Shown: one piece after another, positions 1-9,221 of the stretch | Numbering within the stretch: the first letter of the stretch is position 1 | Layout: the number at the start of each line of letters is the position of its first letter | DNA from: Burkholderiales bacterium | GTDB lineage: Bacteria; Pseudomonadota; Gammaproteobacteria; Burkholderiales; Burkholderiaceae_C | NCBI GenBank assembly: GCA_003963115.1 | Contig: RXJQ01000037.1 | Location: 124,001-188,000, forward strand | Length of the DNA: 64,000 nt | Direction of reading: 5' to 3' | Program-made: the position numbers and the translations under genes | The notes under the pieces: model-generated | Told to the model about the DNA's origin: nothing | Databases searched by the model: none | The model's input: the letters and a program-made list of their open reading frames with translations, nothing else

Positions 1-1
1 G

Positions 2-145
2 GTGACGGGCTTCCCGAGCAGGGCCACGGTTGCCAAGGGCCAGCAGGGCTTTGACTGGATGGTGGAAGACCTCAGCGCCCTGATCCAAAGGGGCTTGAGG
101 CAGCAGCCACCGCTGGCGCATTCGTATTTCGACCGCGTGGGCTGA
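2..145 (+). CDS. 3' end of an unidentified gene (partial)
   Basis: An open frame enters from the left edge and stops at TGA 143-145, giving 47 C-terminal residues that end in SYFDRVG. The piece is too short to place in a family. It lies 39 bp upstream of the glutamine synthetase gene on the same strand, so it may belong to the same nitrogen-related operon. That is inference from spacing only. Confidence 0.45.
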   Translation: MTGFPSRATVAKGQQGFDWMVEDLSALIQRGLRQQPPLAHSYFDRVG

Positions 146-184
146 TGACACCAGCGGTTCTTTTTTGTCAATGGAGTTTTCGGT

Positions 185-1549
185 ATGCATTCCTCGAAGC
201 AAGAAGTCCTGGACATCCAGCAGTCGCTCAAGGCCAAAGGCGTGAAGTACTGCATCGGCGCCTATGTCGATATCCACGGGGTTCAGAAGGCCAAGGTCGT
301 GCCCATCGACCACCTGCCGCAGATGGCGGCGGGCTCGGAGCGCTACACCGGCTACGCACTCGATGGCCTGGGCCAGGCGCCAAATGAAGACGAGTTGACC
401 TCGGTGCCCGATATGCGCCACATCGTTCAACTGCCCTGGGAACCTAAGATCGCCTGGATGCCGGCAGACAACCACTTCAAGGGCGAGCCCTATCCCTTGA
501 GCACCCGCGTGGCCCTGCAGAACGTGATGGCCGAGGCCGCGAAGATGGGCTTTGGCATGAACCTGGGCATCGAGTGCGAGATCTTCCTGCTCAAGAAGGA
601 AGCCGACGGCACGCTGGCTGTGCCTCATGCCGATGACAAGCTGGTCAAGCCCTGCTACGACGTCAAGGGCTTCATCGACAACTTCAGCTGGCTGGACAAG
701 GTCGCCACCTGCATCAACGAGCTGGGCTGGGATCTCTACTCCTTCGACCACGAGGACGCCAACGGCCAGTTCGAGTTCGACTTCAACTATGCCGATGCGC
801 TCACCACCTGCGACCGCCTGACCTTCTTTCGCATGATGGCCAAGCACTACGCCGAAGAAGAGGGCTTGTTGGCCACCATGATGCCCAAGCCCTTTGCCAA
901 CAAGACGGGCAATGGGGCGCACTTCAATATGTCGCTCTATGACCTCAAGACCGGCAAGAACCTGTTTGCCTGCGACCCCAAGGAAGACCCGCGCGGCATT
1001 GGCCTCACGCCACTGGGCTATCAGTTCGTGGCCGGTATCCTCAAGCACGGCCGTGCCTTGTGCGCGGTGTTTGCGCCCACTGTCAACAGCTACAAGCGAC
1101 TGGTACGGCGTGGGGCCATGAGCTATTTCTCGTGGGCCCCGGTGTTCAACTCCTATGGCTCGAACAACCGGACCAACTCGGTGCGCATCCCGGCCGGTGG
1201 CGGGCGCTGCGAGTCACGCAATGCCGATGGTGCGGTCAACCCTTATCTGGCGGCGGCGCTGGCGCTCGCTGCGGGCCTGGAAGGTATCCGTGAAGGCCTG
1301 AACCCGGGTGAGCCCAACGAGGACAATCTCTACGAGTTGACCGACGCACAGCGCAAGGCGCGTGGCATCGAGTTCCTGCCGCAGACCCTGCAGGAGGCCG
1401 TCCAGGCTTTTGCCGCCGACCCGCTGGTGGAGCGCACACTGGGCAAAGCGCTGCGCGATGAATTCATCACCTACAAGACCCAGGAGTGGGAGGCGTACCA
1501 CCTGTCCATCAGCCAGTGGGAAACCGAACGCTACAGCCACATGTTCTAA
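185..1549 (+). CDS. glnT: Type III glutamate--ammonia ligase (glutamine synthetase III-like)
   Basis: 454 aa cytosolic ATP-dependent ligase of the glutamine synthetase superfamily, joining glutamate with ammonia; in methylotrophs related enzymes use methylamine to make gamma-glutamylmethylamide. Visible motifs are GIECEIF near residue 128 (metal and ATP site glutamates), NGAHFNMSL near 242 (ATP loop), NSYKRL at 301-306, and [10 protein letters not shown] near 327 (glutamate-binding arginine). The length and the N-terminal [11 protein letters not shown] beta-grasp segment fit the GlnT/type III class rather than the ~470 aa GlnA, and the Tyr adenylylation segment typical of GlnA is not evident. 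The ATG at 185 follows a weak purine stretch. The NikR-like gene starts 8 bp after the stop, so the two are probably cotranscribed. No N-methylglutamate genes are visible here, so substrate preference is open. Confidence 0.9.
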   Translation: MHSSKQEVLDIQQSLKAKGVKYCIGAYVDIHGVQKAKVVPIDHLPQMAAGSERYTGYALDGLGQAPNEDELTSVPDMRHIVQLPWEPKIAWMPADNHFKGEPYPLSTRVALQNVMAEAAKMGFGMNLGIECEIFLLKKEADGTLAVPHADDKLVKPCYDVKGFIDNFSWLDKVATCINELGWDLYSFDHEDANGQFEFDFNYADALTTCDRLTFFRMMAKHYAEEEGLLATMMPKPFANKTGNGAHFNMSLYDLKTGKNLFACDPKEDPRGIGLTPLGYQFVAGILKHGRALCAVFAPTVNSYKRLVRRGAMSYFSWAPVFNSYGSNNRTNSVRIPAGGGRCESRNADGAVNPYLAAALALAAGLEGIREGLNPGEPNEDNLYELTDAQRKARGIEFLPQTLQEAVQAFAADPLVERTLGKALRDEFITYKTQEWEAYHLSISQWETERYSHMF

Positions 1550-1557
1550 GAAAAGCC

Positions 1558-2040
1558 ATGGACGACGCACTCTTGAACCCCGGGGAGGGGCGCCCATGCA
1601 GCCCGGTGACCCGCATCAGCATCTCGATGCCGGAAGACCTCTTGCAGGAGCTGGACGTGATGGTGGCGCGACGTGGCTTTGAAAGCCGCTCGCAAGCCAT
1701 CAGCGCCATGATCAACGACCAGTTGCTGGAGCACAAGCGCCAGTTGGGCGAGCAGGTCATGATGGGCACGATCACGCTGTTGTATGACCGCTCGGTGCGG
1801 GGCCTGCAAAAGCAGCTCTCCGACCTGCAATGCAACCACATCGACGAGGTCATCAGCTCGCTGCATGTGCACCTCATGGACAAGCAGATGCTGGAGGTGG
1901 TGCTGGTCCAGGGGCCGGCCACCAAGCTGCAGGCCATCGCGGATGCCATGAGCACGCTGCGGGGCGTCATCACCGGCCGATTGCAACTGATGGCCGCCAC
2001 GATTCCGCCTGTCCACCCTTTGCCCAATGCGGGCGCTTGA
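1558..2040 (+). CDS. NikR/CopG-family ribbon-helix-helix regulator with altered metal ligands
   Basis: 160 aa. The N-terminal ribbon-helix-helix (about residues 17-60, TRISISMPEDLLQELD) would bind DNA. The C-terminal ACT-like domain carries the NikR signature with LHVH at 102-105. Aligned by eye to E. coli NikR, whose nickel ligands are His76, His87, His89 and Cys95, this protein keeps the HxH pair (His103, His105). It has Cys92 where His76 should be and Met111 where Cys95 should be. It is therefore NikR-like in fold but probably not a square-planar Ni sensor of the classical type. The ATG at 1558 lies 8 bp after glnT, suggesting an operon; no nickel transport or urease gene is in view. The target could be its own operon, which is inference. 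Confidence 0.8.
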   Translation: MDDALLNPGEGRPCSPVTRISISMPEDLLQELDVMVARRGFESRSQAISAMINDQLLEHKRQLGEQVMMGTITLLYDRSVRGLQKQLSDLQCNHIDEVISSLHVHLMDKQMLEVVLVQGPATKLQAIADAMSTLRGVITGRLQLMAATIPPVHPLPNAGA

Positions 2041-2157
2041 CGGTGCTTGGGTGAGTTGAAAAGGCGTTTACAAACAGGCAACAAGGTCTTGCGCCGACCT
2101 CAGGCACAGACGGGCGGATAATGCGGTGCGCCGGCCAGCCAGGCCGTCTTCACCGCT

Positions 2158-3342
2158 ATGCCCATGACGCTCACACAACAATACCGCCAACAACACCGCC
2201 GTCTTGCATCCATCCTGGTCCTCGGGGGCGCCTGCCTGAGCTGGGCCGCCACCAGCGCCGCCGTCGAGATCTCGCCGCCGCCCGCGCTGGCCAACAAGGC
2301 CTTCGTGCTGATGGAGTTCGACACCGGCCAGATCCTGGCATCGTCCAACCCGGACCAGCCACTGCCGCCGGCGTCGCTCACGAAGATGATGACCAGCTAC
2401 ATCGTCGAGCAGTCGCTGAAGTCCGGCCGCCTCAAGCCCACCGACCAGGTCCGTGTCAGCCTCAATGCCTGGTGCCGAGGCTCCAGCACCGAGTCCTGCA
2501 TGTACCTGCCGCTGAACAGCTCGGCCTCGGTGATGGACATGCTGCGCGGCATCATCGTGCAATCGGGCAACGATTCCTCCAAGGCCATGGCCGAGCACCT
2601 GGGCGGCTCTGAGGAGGCGTTCGCTCAGACCATGAACGCCGAGGCCAAGCGCCTGGGCATGAGCCACACGCACTTCGACAATGCCACGGGCCTGCCCGCG
2701 CCCACGCACCTGGCCTCCGCGCGCGACCTGGCCTTGCTGGCCCGCGCCATCATCCGCGACAGCTCGGACTACTATCCGATCTACGCCGAGAAGGAGTTCA
2801 AGTTCAATGGCATCAAGCAGGGCAACCGCAATGCCTTGCTTTACACCGACCCGACGGTGGACGGCCTCAAGACGGGGCACACCGAAGCGGCCGGCTATTG
2901 CCTGACGGCGTCGTCCAAGCGCAATGGCATGCGTCTGATCTCGGTCGTCATGGGCGCCAACAGCATGCAGGACCGCGCCGACCAGACCCGTGCGCTGTTC
3001 AACTGGGGCTTCAGCTCCTTCGAGAAGGCCAAGGCCCTGAGCGCCAATGCCACCGTGGCAACGGCGCCCGTGCAGTTCGGCAAGGCTGATACGGTGGCCG
3101 CTGGTGTGACGGCCGACTGGAACCTGATGGTGCCGCGCGGCCAGGCTTCGCAGGTGCGCACCACCGTGCAGCTCAACCCCGAGATCAAGGCACCGATCGC
3201 GCAAGGCGCGGTGCTGGGCAAGGTGGTGGCCACGGTCGATGGCAAGCCCTATGGCGAGCAGAACCTGGTGGCTTTGCAGCCGGTCGAGCAGTCGGGGTTT
3301 GTGCTGCGCACCTGGCAGCACATCCGCAAGCTGTTCAAGTAA
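2158..3342 (+). CDS. D-alanyl-D-alanine carboxypeptidase, PBP5/6 type
   Basis: 394 aa periplasmic penicillin-binding protein that trims the terminal D-Ala from peptidoglycan pentapeptides. An N-terminal signal peptide (about 1-36, ending near TSAAVE) leads into the peptidase S11 domain. The three active-site motifs are all present: SLTK with Ser73, SGN at about 136-138, and KTG at about 238-240. After about residue 285 comes a beta-rich PBP5_C domain, and the tail WQHIRKLFK is a short amphipathic membrane anchor, as in DacA/DacC. A second ATG at 2164 is equally possible. The 117 bp upstream would hold its own promoter. Lgt follows after 27 bp, both acting in envelope biogenesis. Confidence 0.93.
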   Translation: MPMTLTQQYRQQHRRLASILVLGGACLSWAATSAAVEISPPPALANKAFVLMEFDTGQILASSNPDQPLPPASLTKMMTSYIVEQSLKSGRLKPTDQVRVSLNAWCRGSSTESCMYLPLNSSASVMDMLRGIIVQSGNDSSKAMAEHLGGSEEAFAQTMNAEAKRLGMSHTHFDNATGLPAPTHLASARDLALLARAIIRDSSDYYPIYAEKEFKFNGIKQGNRNALLYTDPTVDGLKTGHTEAAGYCLTASSKRNGMRLISVVMGANSMQDRADQTRALFNWGFSSFEKAKALSANATVATAPVQFGKADTVAAGVTADWNLMVPRGQASQVRTTVQLNPEIKAPIAQGAVLGKVVATVDGKPYGEQNLVALQPVEQSGFVLRTWQHIRKLFK

Positions 3343-3369
3343 ACCTCGCGTTCCGAGGCCGTTTCAGCC

Positions 3370-4176
3370 ATGTTGGTACACCCCCAGTTCGACCCGGTCG
3401 CCTTGACCATCGGGCCGCTGCGGTTCCACTGGTATGGGCTGATGTACCTGCTGGGCTTTGTGCTGTTCCTGATCCTGGGGCGCCTTCGGGTGCGCCAGGG
3501 TCTGGCACCGATCGAGGAGCCGCAGGTTGACAAGTTCCTCTTCTATGGCGCGCTGGGTGTGGTCATCGGTGGGCGCCTGGGCTATGTGCTGTTCTACAAG
3601 CCCCTGTTCTACCTGGGGCACCCGCTGGATGCCTTGAAGCTGGGCCAGGGCGGGATGTCCTTTCATGGCGGCTTCTTGGGCGTGGTCGTTGCGGGCTGGT
3701 TGTTCTCGCGTCGCTACAAGGTGCCGTTTCTGCGCCTGTTCGATTTCGTCGTGCCGCTGGTGCCGCTGGGGCTGGCGGCCGGGCGCATCGGCAACTTCAT
3801 CAATGGCGAGCTGTGGGGGCGTGTGACTTCACCCGATGCCCCGTGGGCCATGGTGTTTCCTCGTGCCCAAGATGGCCTGCCACGTCATCCTTCTCAGCTC
3901 TATGAGTTTGCGGCAGAAGGGCTGTTGCTCTTCACCGTGATGTGGCTGTTCACGAGCAAGCCGCGCCGAACCGGTCAGGCCACGGCCTTGTTCATCATGG
4001 GTTATGGCCTGGCGCGCTTCACGGTGGAGTTCACCCGCGAGCCGGACAACTTCCTGGGGTTCCTGAGTCTGGGCCTGAGCATGGGCCAATGGCTCAGTCT
4101 GCCGATGATTCTGGTGGGGGCTGCGCTCTGGGTCTGGGCTAGTCGCCAGGCCGCTGTCAAACCGGGTCAGGCTTAA
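3370..4176 (+). CDS. lgt: Prolipoprotein diacylglyceryl transferase
   Basis: 268 aa inner-membrane enzyme that moves diacylglycerol from phosphatidylglycerol to the lipobox cysteine of prolipoproteins. Seven or so hydrophobic segments span the protein. The Lgt signature around [16 protein letters not shown] (about residues 135-152) and the earlier GGMSFHGGF segment with the conserved His are both intact, as is HPSQLYE, which carries the conserved tyrosine. The length is standard for the family. The ATG at 3370 is 27 bp after the carboxypeptidase stop. It overlaps the tail of the convergent CsoR-like gene by 4 bp, leaving no room for a conventional intergenic terminator. Confidence 0.96.
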   Translation: MLVHPQFDPVALTIGPLRFHWYGLMYLLGFVLFLILGRLRVRQGLAPIEEPQVDKFLFYGALGVVIGGRLGYVLFYKPLFYLGHPLDALKLGQGGMSFHGGFLGVVVAGWLFSRRYKVPFLRLFDFVVPLVPLGLAAGRIGNFINGELWGRVTSPDAPWAMVFPRAQDGLPRHPSQLYEFAAEGLLLFTVMWLFTSKPRRTGQATALFIMGYGLARFTVEFTREPDNFLGFLSLGLSMGQWLSLPMILVGAALWVWASRQAAVKPGQA

Positions 4177-4520
4177 CGGATCTTGCCCAGCAGGGTCTCG
4201 ATTTCATCGAACATCTCGCTCATGGCCGCGGCATCCTTGCCAGTGATGTCGGCACCCAGCCTGGTTTGCAGCTGCTGCTCCATGAAGCACACGGTCATGC
4301 GCACATAGGTGCTGTCCAGCGCCTTGCGCACGGCCGCCATCTGCGTGGCAATCGGCAGGCAGCCTTCACCTTCCTCGATCATGCGCTGGATACCGCGCAA
4401 CTGGCCTTCCGCGCGCTTGAGGCGGTTGAGAATATCGGTGCGGCTTTTCTCGTTGTCCAGGGCGGCCATGGTGCAATCGTCCGGTGAGTGTGCCGCGGGG
4501 AGCGCAGCTTGGGCACTCAT
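4173..4520 (-). CDS. CsoR/FrmR/CstR-family repressor, atypical sensor residues
   Basis: 115 aa all-helical repressor of the CsoR (DUF156) family. The hallmark [19 protein letters not shown] stretch forms helix 1 and the DNA-contact face. The ATG at 4520 overlaps the DUF2892 stop as ATGA, which decides the start and indicates translational coupling. The first conserved cysteine is present in the motif EGCLPIATQ. The usual His and Cys that follow at +25 and +29 in copper CsoRs align with Phe and Gln, and a second Cys sits at +24 instead. That makes classical Cu(I) sensing unlikely; a thiol or persulfide (CstR-like) or other signal is possible but unproven. It is the last gene of the RND operon, whose promoter holds a CsoR-type palindrome, so autoregulation is expected. 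Confidence 0.82.
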   Translation of the reverse strand: MSAQAALPAAHSPDDCTMAALDNEKSRTDILNRLKRAEGQLRGIQRMIEEGEGCLPIATQMAAVRKALDSTYVRMTVCFMEQQLQTRLGADITGKDAAAMSEMFDEIETLLGKIR

Positions 4521-4729
4521 TGTGCACAATCCCGCAAGCCCATTTTGCGCAGCAGGATAGCCATCGGGCAAAAATTGGTCAATCCGAATTGAAACAGGTT
4601 CGCGCCCACGAAGGCCGTGAAGGCGAGGGCCCATTTCGATACGAAAAGCGGGCTGCCTTCGACGCCCAATGCCAGCGAGCTCATGATGAACAGGCCGGCG
4701 ATGATGCGGATCATGCGTTCGGTGGTCAT
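4517..4729 (-). CDS. DUF2892 (YgaP-like) inner-membrane protein
   Basis: 70 aa. The sequence starts MTTERMIRIIAGLF and holds two hydrophobic segments (about residues 8-25 and 33-50) followed by NFCPMAILLRKMG, the characteristic DUF2892 ending. In E. coli YgaP this domain is the membrane anchor of a sulfurtransferase; here no rhodanese domain is attached. It lies 40 bp after the RND pump gene and overlaps the repressor by 4 bp. A longer reading to 4783 is possible but lacks a good ribosome-binding site. DUF2892 proteins next to CsoR-family regulators often occur in sulfur or thiol stress loci, which hints at the operon's substrate class (inference). Confidence 0.85.
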   Translation of the reverse strand: MTTERMIRIIAGLFIMSSLALGVEGSPLFVSKWALAFTAFVGANLFQFGLTNFCPMAILLRKMGLRDCAQ

Positions 4730-4769
4730 GGAAGGGTCCTTTCTAGCGCTTGACGCGCGATGTGAGCCT

Positions 4770-7700
4770 TCAATTCGGCTCATGTTGATGTTCGTACGTG
4801 GGCCGATATGCGGCGTAGTACAGCACCGGGATCACCACCAGCGTGAGCAAGGTGGACACCATGATGCCGAAGATCAGCGAGACGGCCAGGCCATTGAAGA
4901 TGGGGTCGTCCAGGATGAAGAAGGCGCCCACCATGGCGGCGATGCCGGTCAAGGCAATGGGTTGCGCGCGCACAGCGGCCGACTGCACCACGGCTTGCTT
5001 GAAGGCCACTCCCCGCGCGACTTGCAGCTCGATGAAGTCCACCAGCAAGATGGAGTTGCGCACGATGATGCCGGCCAGCGCGATCATGCCGATCATGGAG
5101 GTGGCTGTGAACTGCGCGCTCAGCAAGGCATGCCCGGGCATCACGCCGATGATGGTCAGCGGGATGGGCGCCATGATGATCAGCGGCGTACGGTAGGACT
5201 TGAACTGCGCCACCACCAGCAGGTAGATCAGGATGAGGCCCACACCATAGGCCGCGCCCATGTCACGGAAGGTCTCATACGTGATCTGCCATTCGCCATC
5301 CCATTTGAGGGCATAGGCCCGGTATGGGTCAGAGGGCTGGCGGATCCAGTATTCATCGATGTCGCCGGTGCCGGGCAGGGCGGCCTGCGCCAGCTTGCCC
5401 CGGATCGCGAAGAGGCCATAAAGGGGCGAGTCCAGGCGGCCGGCCATGTCGCCGTATACAAAGCTCACGGGCAGCATGTCCTTGGTGAAGAGCGGTTTGT
5501 CGATCACGCCGTGCTCGATGCGGACCAGCTCGGACAGCGGCACCAGTTGACCATTGGCCGCACGCAGCGGCAGGGTCAGCAGCTTGTCCAGCCCGATCTG
5601 GGATTCGAGTGGCAACTGGATGCGCACGGGTACGGGGTACTTGGCCTGGCCGTCATGCAGGTAGGCCGGGTCGTTGCCAGACAAGGCCGCCTGCACCGCC
5701 TGCGCCACCGTTGCCACGGAGATGCCCAGGGATGCCGCGCGCTGGCGCTGCACGCGCAGGAAAGCGCGCGGTGCATCGGCCTTGAGGCTCGTGTCGATGC
5801 CCACGATGTCGGCGGTGTGCCCAAAGGCCTGGGCCACGCGCTGCGCCAGTTGCATGCGGCCGGCTTCGTCGGGGCCATAGATCTCGGCCACCAGCGGCGA
5901 CATCACGGGCGGGCCAGGCGGTACCTCCACCACCTTGATGCGTGCGCCGTGGCGGGCCGCGATGTGCTCCAGCTCGATGCGCAGGCGTTGCGCGATGGCG
6001 TGGCTCTGCTCATGGCGATGGTGCTTGTCCACCAGCTTGACTTGCAGATCGCCCTGTTCTGCGTCGGCGCGCAGATCGTATTGGCGCACCAGCCCGTTGA
6101 AGGTGATGGGCGAGGCCGTGCCCGCGTAGCCTTGCAGGTCCAGCACCTCGGGCTGCCTGGCCAGAAAGGCGCCCATGTCCTGCAGGGCGGCAGCCGTGTC
6201 TTCCAGCGGCGTGCCTGCGGGCATGTCCAGCACGACCTGGAACTCGCTTTTGTTGTCAAAGGGCAGCATCTTGAGCACGACGCCCAGGCCCGACGAGGGC
6301 ACGGTGGCCAGCCCCACGGACAGCATCATCGCGGCCACGATGCCCAGCCCCATGGCCCAGCGCCGACGACGATGGACCAGCAGGGGCATGAGCACACGGC
6401 CGAACAGGCCTTGCAACTTGCTGCTTGAGTCGGGTGCGGCGTGGGCAGCTGGCTGCTTCATGAGCCGATGGGCCAGCCAGGGCGTCACTGTGAAGGCGAT
6501 GCCCAGCGATATGGCCATGCCAAGGCTGGCATTGATGGGGATGGGGCTCATGTATGGGCCCATCAGGCCGCTGACGAAGGCCATGGGCAGCAGCGCGGCG
6601 ATCACGGTCAAGGTGGCGAGGATAGTGGGGCCGCCCACTTCGTCCACAGCCAGCGGGATGATCTCGGCCAGGGGGTTGCCAGGGCTGAGCTGCTGATGGC
6701 GGTGGATGTTCTCCACCACCACGATGGCATCGTCCACCAGGATGCCGATGGAGAAGATCAGCGCGAACAGGGACACGCGGTTGAGCGTGAAGCCCCAGGC
6801 CCATGACGCGAAGAGCGTGGTCGTCAAGGTGAGGATCACCGCCGCGCCAACGATCGCCGCTTCGCGACGGCCCAACGTCAGGCCCACCAGCAAGATGACT
6901 GAGCCCGTGGCGAAGGCCAACTTCTGGATCAGCTTGTTGGCCTTTTCTTCGGCAGTTTCGCCATAGTCCCGCGTGATGCGCATCTCGACATCGGCAGGCA
7001 GCACCGTGTTGCGCAATTCATCGAGGCGATGGCGGACGGCCTTGGCCACGTCCACCGCATTCTGGCCGGGCTTCTTGGTGACGGTCAGGGTGACAGCTGG
7101 AAAGGCACGGCCAGCCAGCGACGTGTCATTCAGACCAGCACCCGGCGTGAACCACACGTACTTGGATGCCTGCTGCGCACCCCATTCGACCTTGGCCACT
7201 TCGCGCAGGTAAACCGGCTTGCCTTGCTGCACACCGACCACCAGGTCGCCCACGTCATCGGCCGAACGCAGGAACTCGCCCGTCTCGATGCTGAGCATCT
7301 GGCTGTTGCCGGGCGAGGTCGACCCGGTTTGCGGCGACAGCACGGCACCAGACGGCAGGCTCAGGTTGGCTGCGCCAAGGGCTTGTTGCAGCGAGGCGAT
7401 GTCCACGCCGCGTTCGCGCAGACGGCTGGGCTCCAGCGTGACCATCACGGCCTGGCCTGGTCCACCGATGGTTTTCACCTCACGGGTGCCGGGCACACGT
7501 TTGATGTCGGCCTCGAGGCTGCGCGCCACGCGTTCCAGCACCAACGCGGACTCGCTCTGCTTGCTCCACAAGGTCACCGCCAGCACGGGCACGTCGTCGA
7601 TGCCCTTGGGCTTGACGATGGGAGGCAAGGCGCCAAGGTTGCGCGGCAGCCAGTCCTGGTTGGCATTGAGCACGTCGTACAAACGCACCAGCGCATCGGT

Positions 7701-8054
7701 GCGGGGCACACCCACCTTGAACTGCACGGTCAGCATGGCCATGCCCGGGCGCGACACGGAGGAGGTGTGCTCGATGTCGGCGATCTGGCTGAGCACCTGT
7801 TCGGCTGGCCGGGCGACCATGTTCTGCACGTCGGTACTGGAGGCGCCAGGGAAGGGCACCAGCACATTGGCCATGGTGACGTTGATCTGCGGCTCTTCCT
7901 CGCGCGGCGTGACCAGCACGGCAAACAGGCCCAGCAACATGGCCACCAGGGCCAGCAAGGGCGTGATCGCGTTGCGCTGGAAGGCTCTGGCCAAGCGCCC
8001 GGAGACGCCCATGGCCGAGGTATCGGTTGAGGGAGAGGTGGGCGTGCTGCTCAT
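4770..8054 (-). CDS. RND efflux transporter, inner-membrane pump subunit
   Basis: 1094 aa proton-driven inner-membrane transporter of the AcrB/HAE1 superfamily. After a ~25-residue cytoplasmic lead comes TM1 (ITPLLALVAMLLGLFAVLV), a large periplasmic pore domain with the typical REEEP and FPGASSTDVQ segments, TM2-6 including GILVDDAIVVVENIHRH (motif A with the proton-relay aspartates), a second periplasmic loop, and a second TM block with AGIIVRNSILLVDF. The start overlaps the adaptor stop by 4 bp. Its substrate cannot be read from the sequence; the motif set resembles uncharacterised betaproteobacterial pumps more than CusA/CzcA metal pumps. No outer-membrane factor is encoded in the window, so a TolC partner must lie elsewhere. 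Confidence 0.93.
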   Translation of the reverse strand: MSSTPTSPSTDTSAMGVSGRLARAFQRNAITPLLALVAMLLGLFAVLVTPREEEPQINVTMANVLVPFPGASSTDVQNMVARPAEQVLSQIADIEHTSSVSRPGMAMLTVQFKVGVPRTDALVRLYDVLNANQDWLPRNLGALPPIVKPKGIDDVPVLAVTLWSKQSESALVLERVARSLEADIKRVPGTREVKTIGGPGQAVMVTLEPSRLRERGVDIASLQQALGAANLSLPSGAVLSPQTGSTSPGNSQMLSIETGEFLRSADDVGDLVVGVQQGKPVYLREVAKVEWGAQQASKYVWFTPGAGLNDTSLAGRAFPAVTLTVTKKPGQNAVDVAKAVRHRLDELRNTVLPADVEMRITRDYGETAEEKANKLIQKLAFATGSVILLVGLTLGRREAAIVGAAVILTLTTTLFASWAWGFTLNRVSLFALIFSIGILVDDAIVVVENIHRHQQLSPGNPLAEIIPLAVDEVGGPTILATLTVIAALLPMAFVSGLMGPYMSPIPINASLGMAISLGIAFTVTPWLAHRLMKQPAAHAAPDSSSKLQGLFGRVLMPLLVHRRRRWAMGLGIVAAMMLSVGLATVPSSGLGVVLKMLPFDNKSEFQVVLDMPAGTPLEDTAAALQDMGAFLARQPEVLDLQGYAGTASPITFNGLVRQYDLRADAEQGDLQVKLVDKHHRHEQSHAIAQRLRIELEHIAARHGARIKVVEVPPGPPVMSPLVAEIYGPDEAGRMQLAQRVAQAFGHTADIVGIDTSLKADAPRAFLRVQRQRAASLGISVATVAQAVQAALSGNDPAYLHDGQAKYPVPVRIQLPLESQIGLDKLLTLPLRAANGQLVPLSELVRIEHGVIDKPLFTKDMLPVSFVYGDMAGRLDSPLYGLFAIRGKLAQAALPGTGDIDEYWIRQPSDPYRAYALKWDGEWQITYETFRDMGAAYGVGLILIYLLVVAQFKSYRTPLIIMAPIPLTIIGVMPGHALLSAQFTATSMIGMIALAGIIVRNSILLVDFIELQVARGVAFKQAVVQSAAVRAQPIALTGIAAMVGAFFILDDPIFNGLAVSLIFGIMVSTLLTLVVIPVLYYAAYRPTYEHQHEPN

Positions 8055-9190
8055 GGCTTCACCGGGCTGGCGTTGGCCAGGCCAGCTTTCAGGGCGTCGG
8101 TGGCGATGAGCTCGCCTGCACGCAGGCCGCTGAGCACGGTCACGGTGCTGGCGGCCTCATTGGCGGAGGCCACACGCACAGCCTGCAGCATGAACCGGCT
8201 CCCGCGAACCACGTACACAGCAGTCAATTCGCCACGCCGTAGCAGCGCAGGGGCAGGCACGTCGACACCATTGGTCCTGACGTCGCGCAGACCAGCTTGC
8301 AGACCAGATTTGGCGGCCACGCCTGTAAAGCGCACCCGCACGGTCTGCCCCGGCAAGGCCTGGGTGCCTGGCAGGTCGAGCCGCCACTCGACGGTCTGCG
8401 CCACCGGGTCGGTGGCGGGCAGGGCGGTCACTTGCCGCGCACGCACCCATTGAGGGCTGGCCGTATTGTTAGTGGGCGATGACCAAGTGAGCAAAAGCAC
8501 CTCGGCCACGGTGGCCGTGCGCACGCGCTCAGCCTGCGAGGCGGGCACCTGCACCACGGCGCGCATGGCCTGGGGGGCATACAGGGTGAGGATGGGGCGA
8601 CCCGGCGTGGCGAGATCGCCCACATCGGCCTGGGTAGACAGCACCTGGCCATCGAAGGGCGCGACCACGGTGGCAAAACCTCTGGCCAGGACGGCCTGAT
8701 TGCGTGCGGCTTGGCTTGCATCCACGGTCGCCTGGGCGGCACGCCACTGGGCCTGTGCGCTGTCCAGTGCGGCGTCGCTGATGAAGCCCTGGGCCTTGAG
8801 CGCCAGGCTGCGCTGCCATTGCAGGCGGGCGTTGGTGAGCTGCGCGTCGGCCTGAGCAAGCTCGGCCTGGCTGCGGGCCAACGCGGCCTGGGTGTCGCGC
8901 TCGTCCACACGGGCCAGTGGCTGGCCGGCTTTCACCTTGTCTCCAGCCTTGACCAGCAAGGCGGTGATGTTGCCTGGCACCTGCGCAGCCACGGTGCTTT
9001 GGCGTACGGCCTGGATCACGCCATCCCATTCCAGCGCCGCGCCTTGCGATTGCGCGATGGTGGCCGCCTGCACCTTCAACGTAGGCACCAGCAGCTTGCC
9101 GCTTTCAGCTTGGGCAGGCAGCAAGGCGCCCATCAGGGCTGCCGTCAAGGCGGTCATCAGCAGGGCCGCCGTGCCGTGGAAACTGGCCAT
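8051..9190 (-). CDS. RND efflux periplasmic adaptor subunit (HlyD/AcrA family)
   Basis: 379 aa. A signal peptide (about 1-28, ending LLPAQAES) is followed by the split biotinyl-lipoyl domain: VAAQVPGNITALLVKAGDKV in the first half and TVVAPFDGQVLS in the second, separated by an Ala/Gln-rich helical hairpin, then beta-barrel and membrane-proximal domains. It bridges the RND pump and an outer-membrane channel. There is no lipobox, so it is probably a soluble or weakly anchored adaptor. GAGGAG stands 8-10 bases before the ATG, supporting this start. It is the first gene of the operon adaptor - pump - DUF2892 - CsoR-like. Confidence 0.93.
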   Translation of the reverse strand: MASFHGTAALLMTALTAALMGALLPAQAESGKLLVPTLKVQAATIAQSQGAALEWDGVIQAVRQSTVAAQVPGNITALLVKAGDKVKAGQPLARVDERDTQAALARSQAELAQADAQLTNARLQWQRSLALKAQGFISDAALDSAQAQWRAAQATVDASQAARNQAVLARGFATVVAPFDGQVLSTQADVGDLATPGRPILTLYAPQAMRAVVQVPASQAERVRTATVAEVLLLTWSSPTNNTASPQWVRARQVTALPATDPVAQTVEWRLDLPGTQALPGQTVRVRFTGVAAKSGLQAGLRDVRTNGVDVPAPALLRRGELTAVYVVRGSRFMLQAVRVASANEAASTVTVLSGLRAGELIATDALKAGLANASPVKP

Positions 9191-9221
9191 GAAACATGCT
9201 CCTCATCCATATACGGTGGGG

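Noticed and set aside
4617-6428. Long open frame antisense to the RND pump
   Set aside because: Composition (repeated H, G, Q, R) and lack of motifs mark it as a shadow of the pump gene.
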